The position numbers and the translations under genes are program-made. Below, piece by piece: positions 9,801 through 17,781 of a DNA stretch of 64,000 nt. The notes beneath the pieces were generated by a model, which was not told where the DNA came from, did no database searches, and saw nothing but the letters and a program-made list of their open reading frames with translations. Numbering within the stretch: position 1 is the stretch's first letter; each line of letters opens with the position of its first letter. This DNA comes from Prevotella sp. P5-108 (GTDB taxonomy: Bacteria > Bacteroidota > Bacteroidia > Bacteroidales > Bacteroidaceae), in assembly GCF_002251385.1 (NCBI RefSeq), contig NZ_NPJJ01000025.1:28922-92921 (forward strand). Direction: 5' to 3'.

Positions 9801-10144
9801 CTGGGGATGGCCATCGTCATGCCCAGCGAGTCGGCGATGTGCACGGCGTAGCGGAAGCAGTCTTTCCACTCGGGCGTCATGTACGTGATGCGGTGGGGCA
9901 CTATCTGCGGCGTGTTCAGACCGGCATCGAAGACATGGATACCGGCTATTCCGGCGCGGTGCATCCACTCCAGGTCTTTCTTGATGCCATACTTGGAGAT
10001 ATTGCCGTTCATCCAGTGCCACCACACACGAGGTCTCGCCTCTTGGGGCGGGTTGGCAAACTGCTGTTGCAGGTCGCTCTGTGCCATGCTGCCTGTAGCT
10101 GTGGTCAGGGCCATGGCGAGTAAGATGGTTCTGATATTTTTCAT
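6881..10144 (-). CDS. GH106-like glycoside hydrolase (alpha-L-rhamnosidase family)
   Basis: A 1087-residue secreted protein. The start at 10144 (MKNIRTILLAMALTTATGSMAQ) gives a signal peptide with a typical cleavage after MAQ; the frame continues upstream only because it overlaps the Nudix gene in another frame. After the signal peptide, FANPPQEARPRVWWHWMNG and GIKKDLEWMHRAGIAGI are hallmarks of GH106 and its relatives, a family of inverting rhamnosidases with a (beta/alpha)8 core. A galactose-binding-like beta-sandwich lies around residues 180-300, and a C-terminal GH2-sugar-binding-like module (VYLNDQMLGTLWKAPYAIDI) ends the protein. It would cleave terminal rhamnose from plant or bacterial glycans in the periplasm or at the surface. 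It starts 2 bp after the Nudix stop codon, so the two are co-translated. Confidence 0.85.
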   Translation of the reverse strand: MKNIRTILLAMALTTATGSMAQSDLQQQFANPPQEARPRVWWHWMNGNISKYGIKKDLEWMHRAGIAGIHVFDAGLNTPQIVPHRITYMTPEWKDCFRYAVHIADSLGMTMAIPSSPGWSNTGGPWVTPHDAMKKITWRAVRVKGGKKLTVNLPGIYTTTGHFQNVENTNSPETFSQQIGIVAVRMPDTDIEIASLNPTITVSKGEPTVAQLTDGDYSKGTRVEPDAEGNIWAQYTFEKPVTIKALSLSDGNNRSTWNSWSAPLYYRLETSNDGKTFTKVCDIPQSGTFQQTIDLPPTTARCFRVVCQLPQKDKQGEYVNLMEYNLYTTSRINFAEEKAGFTSFGDLDQYPSRLDSDVSAAGDVVVLTDKVDADGRLTWNAPRGNWVIYRFGTSLFGSRNGPASPEATGLEVDKMDREAVHKYIEHYIDLYRDASGGNIGKRGIQYLLIDSYEPGKATWTLQMPAQFERRRGYSIYPWLPVLTGVIVGSVEQSEQFLYDYRQTIGELMDESLYAEVADAAHRHGMKIYIESHENGRQMLADGISVKSKGDIPMGAMWAEKRADLSMYECDLRETSSTAHIYGKKYVAGESFTADGRHEMCYTFYPGNLKPIADYMMSCGLNRFIIHESAHQPVDDRKPGLALAIYGQWFNRHETWAEQARPWTDYLGRSSYMMQQGKYVADIAYYYGGDNSVTGRFAHNHPAIPRGYNFDYVNPGALMDVFGYDGQKLTTKAGMSYRLLVIDRQVTRMTVDELKAIARLAKAGAPICGKRPTIQPNLKGNDAEWHRLVAEIWDGNRANVMENLSMEEALAKTGVAPDFSFVAADKDKATPDSIRWMHRRTADSEIYWVANAIDQPKRITASFNVTGKKPMLWNAENASIKPVGYTMADGRTSIDLGLDPYGALFIVFTEPTDEKHLAISHAEEQEVMTLDNDWHVYFGGVQDTPESIEMPTLRSLTESDDAQIRYFSGTAVYTRDFDVKGYNKRATYRLDLGGVGCMAEVYLNDQMLGTLWKAPYAIDITPALKKKGNKLEVRVTNLWANRVIGDKQPDKKKRYAWASYNNAFRASSKPLPAGLLGGVRLLCTPAGK

Positions 10145-10146
10145 GT

Positions 10147-10668
10147 TTATATCTGATTGTTGTTGATTATGCGTTTCACTCCCTCGCGGATGGAGGTGAG
10201 CCCGAAGTCGTCGGGGTGTATCTCGTCGGGGGCGAGCCACAGGGTCTCGGCGGCGTCGTCGCCGGCAGCGAGCGTAGAGATGTCGTCTACGCGACAGCGG
10301 AAGAAGAGGTCGAGCGTGGGGATGTCGATGCCGCTGTAGAGATAGCGGTTGGGCTGGCTGAAGAGGTAGTCCATAGCGGTCACGGTGAGCCCCGTTTCCT
10401 CCTTTACCTCGCGCGCCACGCCAGTTTCTACCGTCTCGCCCATGTCGGCAAAGCCTCCCGGCAGGTCGAGCGTGCCTTTGGCGGGCTCGCAGCGGCGGCG
10501 CACCACGAGCAGCCTGCCACGCTCGTCGTAGATGAGCGCCACATAGGCTGCGCTGGCATTGACAAAGTATTCGAAGCCACAGTCGTAGCAGCGCATACTC
10601 TTCGCTGAGTCGGGTTGGAGACTGCCTCCACACACGGGGCAATGCTTGAATCGTGTAAGTATATCCAT
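10147..10668 (-). CDS. Nudix hydrolase with N-terminal zinc ribbon (NADH pyrophosphatase-like)
   Basis: A 173-residue protein starting at the ATG at 10668 (MDILTRFKHCPVCGG). CPVCGG and CYDCGF about 20 residues apart form a zinc ribbon like that of NudC-type enzymes. The Nudix box is complete: GFADMGETVETGVAREVKEETGL fits GX5EX7REUXEEXGU. It should hydrolyse a nucleoside diphosphate-linked compound in the cytoplasm; the substrate cannot be read from the sequence. It is half the length of classical NudC. The start of the GH106-like gene lies 2 bp beyond its stop, which suggests translational coupling and possibly a role with nucleotide-sugars. Confidence 0.88.
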   Translation of the reverse strand: MDILTRFKHCPVCGGSLQPDSAKSMRCYDCGFEYFVNASAAYVALIYDERGRLLVVRRRCEPAKGTLDLPGGFADMGETVETGVAREVKEETGLTVTAMDYLFSQPNRYLYSGIDIPTLDLFFRCRVDDISTLAAGDDAAETLWLAPDEIHPDDFGLTSIREGVKRIINNNQI

Positions 10669-10750
10669 CGCAGTTGACAAGTTAATATGCAATATTACGA
10701 AAAAAACGCCGATGACGCCGCTCTTTTATCATAAAACATAGTTGTAAATC

Positions 10751-10787
10751 AAAAAAAAGCGACCCGTGGTTCACACCAGAGGTCGCT
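10751..10787 (-). terminator. Rho-independent terminator after the thioredoxin-fold lipoprotein gene
   Basis: On the minus strand AGCGACC (10781-10787 complement) pairs with GGTCGCT and is followed by eight T residues (10751-10758 read as A on the plus strand). It lies about 90 bp after the stop at 10877. Confidence 0.75.
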
Positions 10788-10876
10788 CATCGGTTGATGA
10801 TGTTTTTATGAATGCTTAAAGTTCTCGTTATATCATAGAGCGCAGGCTGGAGGTTATGTCCCGGCAGCCCGTGGTC

Positions 10877-12040
10877 TTATAACAGTTTCTTGATTTCGGC
10901 GTCGATGTCGCTTACCTGCTCTCCACGCTTGTAGAGATTGTTGTTGCGGTCTATCAGGAAGAACGACGGAATGCCCATGATGTTGTAGGTGCGGGCAGAG
11001 GTGCCGGCTTCGTCGCGCACGCTTATCCAGGGCAGCGCTGCAGTCTGTGTCTTCCAGAAGTGCTCATTGGGGTCGAGCGAAATCTGGTAGATTTCCAGAC
11101 CCTGGCCATGATACTTGTTGTAGAGGTCACGCATCATCATGATGCGCTTGGTGCTCTGCTCGCTGGCGAAGACATGGAAGTCGAGCAGCACCACCTTGCC
11201 CTTGAGGTCGGTGAGACGGCGGGTCACACCCTTGTTGTCGGTGAGGGCGAGGTCTATGAGTCCGGCCACCTGCACCTTGCTGGCGTCAATCTGGCTGGCA
11301 ACCTGCTCGTTGCGCACGATGCGCTGGTCCTTCATACTCTCGATGGCAATATTGTGGAGGTTGGTGCCGCGCTCAGCATTGGGGTGGAAGGTGTCCCAGC
11401 TGGTGGCTACGGCAGCATAGACCTTGATGTCGTCGCTGTAGAGACGAGGGTTGAAGATGAGCGCCTGACGGTTGCCCAACACATAGGTCTGGAAGAGCGC
11501 GAAGTAGGCATAGCTCTTCATCGGCTCCTTGTAGATATAGTTGAGCTTCACATCTTCCTTGTAAGCGGCGAGCACTCTGGCCACAGCCACTTCCACGCTG
11601 TCTACGCCCAAGGCGGGGTTGGCGACGAGGGCATTGATGGTGCGCTGCAGCTGCAGCTGCTTCTGGGCAAGTTCACGTATCTTCACGCAGTTCTCCGAAC
11701 CTTCGACCTCGTATTCGGCCGACATGGTGGGGTAGGAGGCGTTGAACTTGACGGTCTCGGTAGAGTCGATGGCGACATTGATAATCTGGCCGGCTATACG
11801 CAGACGGTAGAACTCGGGGGCGTCGGTGGCGTCGGCCTTGAAGTCGAAGGCACCGTCTTCGCCTAACTTGACAGAGTCGAGGACTACAGGTCCGTTGAGG
11901 CTGAGGTTCTCAAAATAGAGCGTGGAGTCCTTGGCGTCCTTGATGTTGCCATTGACCTCAAACTTCTTGTTGCCACAGGCCGACAGCGCGAGCACAGCCA
12001 CGCCCACGGCCATGAAAGACATGATTTTGGATATCTTCAT
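10877..12040 (-). CDS. DUF4369/thioredoxin-fold lipoprotein lacking the CXXC motif
   Basis: A 387-residue lipoprotein: the start at 12040 gives MKISKIMSFMAVGVAVLALSACGN with a clear lipobox ending at Cys. Residues ~25-120 resemble the DUF4369 beta domain seen in Bacteroidetes TlpA-like proteins (FEVNGNIKDAKDSTLYFENL). The C-terminal ~140 residues are thioredoxin-like (LKGKVVLLDFHVFASEQSTK, then YNKYHGQGLEIYQISLD and IMGIPSFFLIDRNNNL with the cis-Pro region). Where TlpA proteins have WCxxC, this one reads ASEQS: both positions align with Ser. It should therefore not be an active disulfide reductase; a binding or stress role is possible. A full promoter precedes it at 12067-12097. Confidence 0.85.
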   Translation of the reverse strand: MKISKIMSFMAVGVAVLALSACGNKKFEVNGNIKDAKDSTLYFENLSLNGPVVLDSVKLGEDGAFDFKADATDAPEFYRLRIAGQIINVAIDSTETVKFNASYPTMSAEYEVEGSENCVKIRELAQKQLQLQRTINALVANPALGVDSVEVAVARVLAAYKEDVKLNYIYKEPMKSYAYFALFQTYVLGNRQALIFNPRLYSDDIKVYAAVATSWDTFHPNAERGTNLHNIAIESMKDQRIVRNEQVASQIDASKVQVAGLIDLALTDNKGVTRRLTDLKGKVVLLDFHVFASEQSTKRIMMMRDLYNKYHGQGLEIYQISLDPNEHFWKTQTAALPWISVRDEAGTSARTYNIMGIPSFFLIDRNNNLYKRGEQVSDIDAEIKKLL

Positions 12041-12066
12041 TTCAGTCTTGTTTACTTTTTCCACTC

Positions 12067-12097
12067 CAAAGGTAGTGCAAAGCGAGTGAAATACAAA
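12067..12097 (-). promoter_or_regulatory. Bacteroidetes promoter for the thioredoxin-fold lipoprotein
   Basis: Minus-strand TTTG (12094-12097), 19-bp spacer and TACCTTTG (12067-12074), a full match to TTTG-N19-TAnnTTTG, 27 bp before the ATG. Confidence 0.75.
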
Positions 12098-12172
12098 ACT
12101 AAATTGCATTTTTTTTGGTCATTGCCCCCAACCAGCCCGTTCTGTCGGCTCCCGTGGAGGGCTTGCCTGGCG

Positions 12173-12245
12173 GTCGTGGAGGGGCGGTAGGCGGTCGTGG
12201 AGGGGCGGTTGGCTCCGGCAGAAAGCGGGTTGCCAGTCGTGGAGC
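12173..12245. repeat. Short GC-rich direct repeat, spacing 21/42 bp
   Basis: The stretch GTCGTGGAGGGGCGGT occurs with its CGTGG core at 12175 and 12196 (21 bp apart), and a GTCGTGGAG copy has its core at 12238 (42 bp on). Adjacent to the 22-bp array below. Confidence 0.55.
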
Positions 12246-12283
12246 GTGCCGCCGCCGGCGTGGTGGCTATCATGGCGGGCTCG

Positions 12284-12368
12284 TAACATAAGTCACGTGG
12301 GCTCGTGCCTTATGTTACGCGGCTTCGTGCCTTATGTCACGAGCGTCCGTACCTTATGTTACGAGCCG
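12284..12368. repeat. 22-bp CTTATGTTACG repeat array
   Basis: CCTTATGT(T/C)ACG recurs at 12308, 12330 and 12352 (22 bp apart) with CGTG linkers, preceded by an inverted copy at 12284 (CGTAACATAAG). A diverged array of the same words lies at 60540-60625. Each unit is partly palindromic (CTCGTG...CACGAG). Confidence 0.65.
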
Positions 12369-12503
12369 CCAGTGGTGGTCACGGCAGTCGTGATGACGGT
12401 CTCTGCGCTTGCCGAAGCCATTGGCAGCGAGTTGAATACGCGCAGTGCTGCGCCCGAGGTCGAGGGGCGCGTGGCAGAGATGGAATAAGAGAGGGGTAGG
12501 CGA

Positions 12504-13112
12504 TTATGCCATGGCGATGAGCCATAGCAGGAGCAGCGCGGAGGCTCTGCCCGTCTTGAAATGGGTGCGGAAAACGGCAAGCGCCTTGGTGATGTGCTTC
12601 TCGACCACCTTGACCGAGATGCCCAGCTGGTCGGCTATCTCGCGGTTCTTGAGTCCTTCAAAGCGGCTCATGGTGAAAATCTCGCGGCAGCGCGGCGACA
12701 GCTCTTCCATGACCTGCTCTATCTGTCGGGTCAGTTCGTTGTAGAGCGTGTCGCTGTCGGTGGTGCCCTTCATGTCGGTGCTGTAGAGCTCTTCTGCCCC
12801 GGGTATCTTGCTGAGCGAGCCTGCCTCGTAGCCGTTGACCATCGTCTGGTGCTTGAGGTAGTTCAGACAGCCGTTGCGCACCATGGTGAAGAGCAGAGAT
12901 GAAATGGAGATGAACGTGATGCTGTCTCGGCGTTCCCACAGGTGGATGAAACAGTTCTGCAGGATGTCTTCCAAGTCGTCGCTATCGCTCACAAAGCGGT
13001 TGGCATAATTGCGCAGACGAGGGTAGTACGTCTTGAAGACATACTCGAAAGCATCGGCGTCGCCGTTCTGTATTCCCTCAAAGAGTTCGCTTTGTTCCTT
13101 ATAGAAACGCAT
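12504..13112 (-). CDS. ECF-type RNA polymerase sigma-70 factor
   Basis: A 202-residue sigma factor of the Bacteroidetes-expanded ECF class that works with FecR anti-sigma proteins. Region 2 is at residues ~15-90 (NGDADAFEYVFKTYYPRLRNYA, DLEDILQNCFIHLWERR); region 4 with its helix-turn-helix is at ~130-185 (LSPRCREIFTMSRFEGLKNREIADQLGISVKVVEKHITKAL). The C-terminus ends in a hydrophobic tail (ASALLLLWLIAMA) after the DNA-binding region. It is encoded divergently from the FecR gene, 286 bp away, instead of directly upstream on the same strand. A complete promoter lies at 13213-13244, leaving a ~90-nt leader containing a TATATA motif. Confidence 0.93.
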   Translation of the reverse strand: MRFYKEQSELFEGIQNGDADAFEYVFKTYYPRLRNYANRFVSDSDDLEDILQNCFIHLWERRDSITFISISSLLFTMVRNGCLNYLKHQTMVNGYEAGSLSKIPGAEELYSTDMKGTTDSDTLYNELTRQIEQVMEELSPRCREIFTMSRFEGLKNREIADQLGISVKVVEKHITKALAVFRTHFKTGRASALLLLWLIAMA

Positions 13113-13151
13113 GGTTTTTACACTTTTTTTATTCGGTCACCACGGGCGTGT

Positions 13152-13175
13152 TACACCTTATTATATATTATATAG
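13152..13175 (-). repeat. TATATAATAAGGTGTA motif (inverted copy) in the sigma-factor leader
   Basis: Minus-strand copy of the dispersed motif CTATATATATAATAAGGTGTA found eight times in the window. It lies between the sigma promoter and the sigma ATG, i.e. in the predicted 5' leader. Confidence 0.6.
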
Positions 13176-13212
13176 ATGGCTCCGGCGACCGCTTGCATCA
13201 CGATTGACGGTG

Positions 13213-13244
13213 CAAAAGTATGAATTTAAGCAGAAAAGTGCAAA
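13213..13244 (-). promoter_or_regulatory. Promoter of the ECF sigma gene
   Basis: Minus-strand TTTG (13241-13244), 20-bp spacer, TACTTTTG (13213-13220). A full match to the housekeeping Bacteroidetes promoter, so the sigma gene is probably expressed constitutively and controlled by FecR. Confidence 0.75.
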
Positions 13245-13398
13245 TATTTTTGAAAAAAAGTTATCTCCGAGGGCGGGTAAAGTGTCTACGGGTTGTTTTA
13301 ATAGTGACAGTATGTCAGTAATGACGTGCTCGGGCGTCTTCGGAAAGACCGCCGGCGCCATCCTAATAGTGAAACCAATACTAACGTTATATTAAGAA

Positions 13399-14460
13399 AT
13401 GTTGATGGGAAGTGAAATGAAGGCATTGGCCAACAAGTATTTCGAGGGAAAGATTTCCCCCGAAGATGAGAAAGCTCTGTTCGATTACCTCGCACAGGAC
13501 AGTGAGGCCCTTGCCACTTTCCGCAGCTGGGAAGCCGAATGGGCGTCGCGCCCACACTTCGATATGGTCACCGAAAGCGCATGGACACGCTTCTGTGACT
13601 GGATGTGTGGTGCCGAGGCTCGTCGGCAGCGCCGGCCAATGTGGCGTGTGGCAGCAGCGGCTGCCGTGGTGCTGCTTATGTTGTGCTCGGCTTTTGTCGG
13701 GTGGTATGCCACCAGCCTTCAGCCCGAACACTACTACACCCTCACCGCACCTATGGGCAGCAAGACCCGCCTCTCCCTGCCCGACGGCTCGCTGGTATGG
13801 CTCAACGCAGGCTCTTCGCTGCGCTATTCCAACCGCTTCGGTGACAATAACCGCCGTGTAGTCCTCGAAGGACAAGGCTATTTCGAGGTCGCCAAGCGCG
13901 ATGGCGCCGAGTTTGTGGTAAACACCCGCGGCTACGACGTGGTGGTTAAGGGTACCCGCTTTGACATCTCTGCCTACAATGATGACAAAAACATCACCAC
14001 GACCCTCTTGCAGGGTAAGGTGGTGATAGACCGCGGCGCCGACCGCCTCACGATGGAGCCCGGCGATATGGTAAGCCTCAATGTGATTACCGGTAAATTC
14101 TCCAAGAGCCGCTATACCACCGACCACCATGCGTGGGTACAGGGCATGACCGAATTCTCTGAGATTAGCCTCGAAGACCTCGCCAAGCTGCTCTCCCGCC
14201 GCTACGCTGTAAACATCACTATCACCTCTGAGCGTCTGCGCAAGATGGAGTTTGCCATCTCGCTGCGCAACAAGGAGACCATAGACGATGTGCTCGACGC
14301 TCTCCAGAGCATCACAAGCATGCAGGTATGTCGCGATGGTAAGGAGATTCCCATCGGTGACTGCCCCCCGCCCCGCCAATACCATAACACCCCTACTACC
14401 TCTACTGAAAATAAAACCTATATATTAAATTGTCTAACTAAAAACAACCAACTGCTATGA
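13399..14460 (+). CDS. FecR-family anti-sigma factor
   Basis: A 353-residue inner-membrane anti-sigma factor. Residues ~1-75 are the cytoplasmic sigma-binding part (YFEGKISPEDEKALFDYL); a single membrane helix follows (~residues 85-103, VAAAAAVVLLMLCSAFVGW); the rest is periplasmic, with the FecR core (TLTAPMGSKTRLSLPDGSLVWLNAGSSLRY, VVLEGQGYFEVAK, VVVKGTRFDISAY) and the DUF4974 C-terminal domain (LLSRRYAVNITI). The tail beyond ~residue 320 is low-complexity. The start is one of three in-frame ATGs (13399, 13405, 13417). It overlaps the SusC start by 4 bp (ATGA), so FecR and its outer-membrane partner are co-translated, while the cognate sigma gene is divergent. Confidence 0.93.
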   Translation: MLMGSEMKALANKYFEGKISPEDEKALFDYLAQDSEALATFRSWEAEWASRPHFDMVTESAWTRFCDWMCGAEARRQRRPMWRVAAAAAVVLLMLCSAFVGWYATSLQPEHYYTLTAPMGSKTRLSLPDGSLVWLNAGSSLRYSNRFGDNNRRVVLEGQGYFEVAKRDGAEFVVNTRGYDVVVKGTRFDISAYNDDKNITTTLLQGKVVIDRGADRLTMEPGDMVSLNVITGKFSKSRYTTDHHAWVQGMTEFSEISLEDLAKLLSRRYAVNITITSERLRKMEFAISLRNKETIDDVLDALQSITSMQVCRDGKEIPIGDCPPPRQYHNTPTTSTENKTYILNCLTKNNQLL

Positions 14461-17400
14461 ACAGTAAGCAAAGCAAATTGCTCGGCATCTGCCTGTTGGT
14501 CACACTGATGTTCAGTGCGCTCAGCATGAGTGCTCAGACCGTTACCAAGACGTTCAGTAACGAGAGCCTCCGCAACGTATTGAAAGAAGTGGAACGCCAA
14601 ACCAAGATGTCTGTAATCTACAAAGTGGACGAAGTGAACGCCAGCCAGAAGGTGACAGCCACCTTCCATGCCACACCCGTCCGCGACGTGTTGACTAAGG
14701 TCTTGGGCTCTCATCTTGGCTTCAAGATAGACCACAAGATGATTACCATCTTCAAGCGTGAAGCCAAACCCGCTGCCAAGGACTCCCAGGCTCCCAAGAA
14801 GACCGTCAAGGGCCAGGTGCTCGACGAGAACGGTGAGCCCGTGATAGGCGCTACCGTACGCAGTAAGGCCACTGGCGCTGCCGTGGTGACCGACCTGGAC
14901 GGCAACTTCACCATCTCTGCCGAAGAAGGCAGCAAGATAGAGGTGTCGTATCTCGGCTACCAGCCCAAGTCAGTTACCGCCAAAGGCAACAACCTGACCG
15001 TGAATATCTCTCAGGACGAGAAGACCCTGAACGAGGTGGTCGTTACCGCCCTGGGTATCAAGAAAGAGTCGAAGGCGCTGACCTATAATGTGCAGCAACT
15101 CAAGAACTCGGATATCACCGGTGTCAAGGACGCCAACTTCATGAACGCCCTCGCCGGCAAGGTGGCAGGTGTCGAAATCAACGCCAGTGCTGCCGGTATC
15201 GGTGGCGGCGTCAAGGTGGTGATGCGTGGTAACAAGTCTATCAACGGCAACAACAACGCCCTCTACGTGATTGACGGTATTCCCATGCCTTCGCTCCAGG
15301 CCAACCAACCTACCGACGCCTACCACGGTGACGCCCAGACCGGCGACGCCGCCTCTATGGTGAACCCCGATGATATCGAGAGCATCTCGGTGCTGAGCGG
15401 TGCTGCCGCCTCTGCCCTCTATGGTAGCGACGCTGCCAACGGTGTGGTCATGATTACCACCAAGAAGGGTACTGTGGGCAAGGTGCGCGTGAGCTACAGC
15501 AACAACACCTCCTTCTTCTCACCCTTTGTGACTCCCGAGTTCCAGAACACTTACGGACAGACCGGTACCGGCACCTTCTCAAGTTGGGGCTCCAAGCTGG
15601 CTACTCCATCAAGCTACGACCCGCTCGACTTCTTCCAGACAGGTTACAACGTGGGCAACTCTGTGACCTTCTCTGTAGGTTCGGAGCACAGCCAGACCTT
15701 TGTCTCTGCCTCTACCACCAATGCCGAGGGCATCGTGGAGAACAACGAGATGTCGCGCTACAACTTCACCATCCGCAACACCACTGACTTCCTCAAAGAC
15801 CGTCTGCACCTTGACCTCAGCGCCATGTACATGAGTGTGAAGGAACAGAACATGATATCCCAGGGTTTCTACTTCAACCCCATCGTCCCCGTCTACCTCT
15901 TCCCCGCCGGCGACGATATCCGCAAGTACACTCCCTTTGAGCAGTACGACCCCGAACGCAACTTCAAGACCCAGTACTGGCCTTTCGGCAACCAGGGACT
16001 CTCCATGATGAACCCCTACTGGGAAATCAACCGCGACATCGCCGAAAACCACAAGGACCGCTTTATCCTCAGTGCTGGTCTGACCTTCGATATCGCCAAG
16101 GGCATCACCCTCTCTGGCCGTGCCAAGATGGACAAGACCTCTGGCATCTATGAGAAGCGCTATGCCGCCTCTACCGACCCCCTCTTCGCCGGTGAGTATG
16201 GTGCCTATTACCGCACCAACGACAACACCCGTCAAATCTACGGCGACGCCATCCTGAATATCGACAAGTATTTCGGTGACTTCTCGCTCACCGCCAACCT
16301 CGGTACCTCTATCAAGGATGTGGAGACCAGCTACACCTATGTCGGCGGTTTCCTCAATGTCGCCAACAACTTCACCCTCAATGCCGTAAACCGCGCCAAC
16401 TCACACATGGACGCCGACCCCGCACTCAACTACCACCACCAGGTACAGAGTGTCTTTGCCACCGCCCAGGTGGGCTATAAGAGTATGGTCTATCTCGACC
16501 TCACCGCCCGCAACGACTGGGACTCTTTCCTCGGCAACACCCAGTATCGCAACAAGGGATTCTTCTATCCCTCTGCCGGTGTGAGCGCCATCCTGACCGA
16601 GATGATACCTGGTCTGAAGAGCAAGGTGCTCTCCTTCCTCAAGCTCCGTGGCAGCTACAGTGAGGTGGGTAACACACCCGAGAAGTTCTATGCGCTCACC
16701 CGCTACACTTACTCCAACGCCGCGCCCTCTACTACCTCTTACTATCCCAACAACAACCTGAAGCCCGAGCGCACCAAGGCATGGGAGCTGGGTCTGCAGG
16801 CCAACCTGTGGCAGGACAAGGTAAACCTTAACGTCAGCCTTTACTCTACCCGCACCACCGACCAGTTCTTCCTTCCCGAACTGTCTGCCTCGTCGGGTTA
16901 CAGCAAGCTGCCTATCAACGGTGGTCGTATCGACAACAAGGGTATTGAGGCTTCGCTCACGCTGAACCAACCTCTGGGTCCCGTGAAGTGGTCAAGCACC
17001 TTCACCTACACCCTCAACAAGAACAAAATCAAGCAACTCCTCGCTCCTACCGAGCTCACCCTTGCCAACGGCAACAAGGTAAACGTGTCGCTCGACGGCA
17101 TGGACATGCTCAATCTGGGTTCTGTCAAGGTGCGCCTCACCGAGGGCGGCTCTATGGGCGACCTCTATGTCACCATCCCCAAGATGGACGAGCACGGCTA
17201 CCTCATCGTCGACTACACCTCGCGCAACATCGCCGGTGTGGATGAAGGCAAGTATGTATATGCCGGCAACGTCAATCCCAAGTACAACATGGGCTGGCGC
17301 AACAGCTTCTCCTGGAAGGGCATAGACCTGGGCTTCCTCATCAGTGCCCGTGTGGGTGGTCGGGTATCATCCATTACCCAGGGCTACATGGACTACTTCG

Positions 17401-17765
17401 GTGCCAGCAAGACTACAGCCGAGGCCCGCGACCTGGGTGGCGCACTCGTCAACGGCTACCGCATCCCTGCCCAGGACTACTACAGCAAGATAGGTCCCAG
17501 CGTGGGTGCATACTACATCTACAGCGCTACCAACGTGCGTCTGTCTGAACTCTCTGTGGGCTACAGTCTGCCCATCAGCAAGTGGGTGCCCTGGATAGAG
17601 AACCTGCGCCTCGCCTTCACCGGCCGCAACCTGCTCATGTTCTACTGCAAGGCTCCGTTCGACCCCGAACTCACCGCCAGTACGGGTACCTACTTCACCG
17701 GTATCGACAACTTCATGATGCCGAGCCTGCGCAATCTTGGTTTCTCTGTAAAAGTTGACTTCTAA
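14457..17765 (+). CDS. SusC/RagA-family TonB-dependent transporter with STN signalling domain
   Basis: A 1102-residue outer-membrane importer. Signal peptide residues 1-26 (ending SMSAQ). Residues ~30-100 form an STN domain (FSNESLRNVLKEVERQ), used by transducing TonB receptors to contact FecR. Residues ~117-195 are the carboxypeptidase-regulatory-like domain (VKGQVLDENGEPVIGATV), then EVVVTALG near the TonB box, the plug (ALAGKVAGVEI, SISVLSGAAASALYGSDAANGVVMITTKKG) and a long beta-barrel ending in a hydrophobic SVKVDF. The STN domain, the overlapping FecR gene and the divergent sigma gene together imply ligand-induced signalling. The SusD partner follows directly. Codons are strongly C-ending. 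Confidence 0.95.
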   Translation: MNSKQSKLLGICLLVTLMFSALSMSAQTVTKTFSNESLRNVLKEVERQTKMSVIYKVDEVNASQKVTATFHATPVRDVLTKVLGSHLGFKIDHKMITIFKREAKPAAKDSQAPKKTVKGQVLDENGEPVIGATVRSKATGAAVVTDLDGNFTISAEEGSKIEVSYLGYQPKSVTAKGNNLTVNISQDEKTLNEVVVTALGIKKESKALTYNVQQLKNSDITGVKDANFMNALAGKVAGVEINASAAGIGGGVKVVMRGNKSINGNNNALYVIDGIPMPSLQANQPTDAYHGDAQTGDAASMVNPDDIESISVLSGAAASALYGSDAANGVVMITTKKGTVGKVRVSYSNNTSFFSPFVTPEFQNTYGQTGTGTFSSWGSKLATPSSYDPLDFFQTGYNVGNSVTFSVGSEHSQTFVSASTTNAEGIVENNEMSRYNFTIRNTTDFLKDRLHLDLSAMYMSVKEQNMISQGFYFNPIVPVYLFPAGDDIRKYTPFEQYDPERNFKTQYWPFGNQGLSMMNPYWEINRDIAENHKDRFILSAGLTFDIAKGITLSGRAKMDKTSGIYEKRYAASTDPLFAGEYGAYYRTNDNTRQIYGDAILNIDKYFGDFSLTANLGTSIKDVETSYTYVGGFLNVANNFTLNAVNRANSHMDADPALNYHHQVQSVFATAQVGYKSMVYLDLTARNDWDSFLGNTQYRNKGFFYPSAGVSAILTEMIPGLKSKVLSFLKLRGSYSEVGNTPEKFYALTRYTYSNAAPSTTSYYPNNNLKPERTKAWELGLQANLWQDKVNLNVSLYSTRTTDQFFLPELSASSGYSKLPINGGRIDNKGIEASLTLNQPLGPVKWSSTFTYTLNKNKIKQLLAPTELTLANGNKVNVSLDGMDMLNLGSVKVRLTEGGSMGDLYVTIPKMDEHGYLIVDYTSRNIAGVDEGKYVYAGNVNPKYNMGWRNSFSWKGIDLGFLISARVGGRVSSITQGYMDYFGASKTTAEARDLGGALVNGYRIPAQDYYSKIGPSVGAYYIYSATNVRLSELSVGYSLPISKWVPWIENLRLAFTGRNLLMFYCKAPFDPELTASTGTYFTGIDNFMMPSLRNLGFSVKVDF

Positions 17766-17781
17766 AGACCCTATAACGATT

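Larger units (their letters stand above)
12041..12503. other. Intergenic region with short repeats
   Basis: About 460 bp between two minus-strand genes. It carries a promoter for the lipoprotein gene (12067-12097), a GTCGTGGAGGGGCGGT repeat spaced 21 then 42 bp (12173-12250), and a 22-bp CTTATGTTACG array (12284-12368). Open frames here are made by the repeats. Confidence 0.65.
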
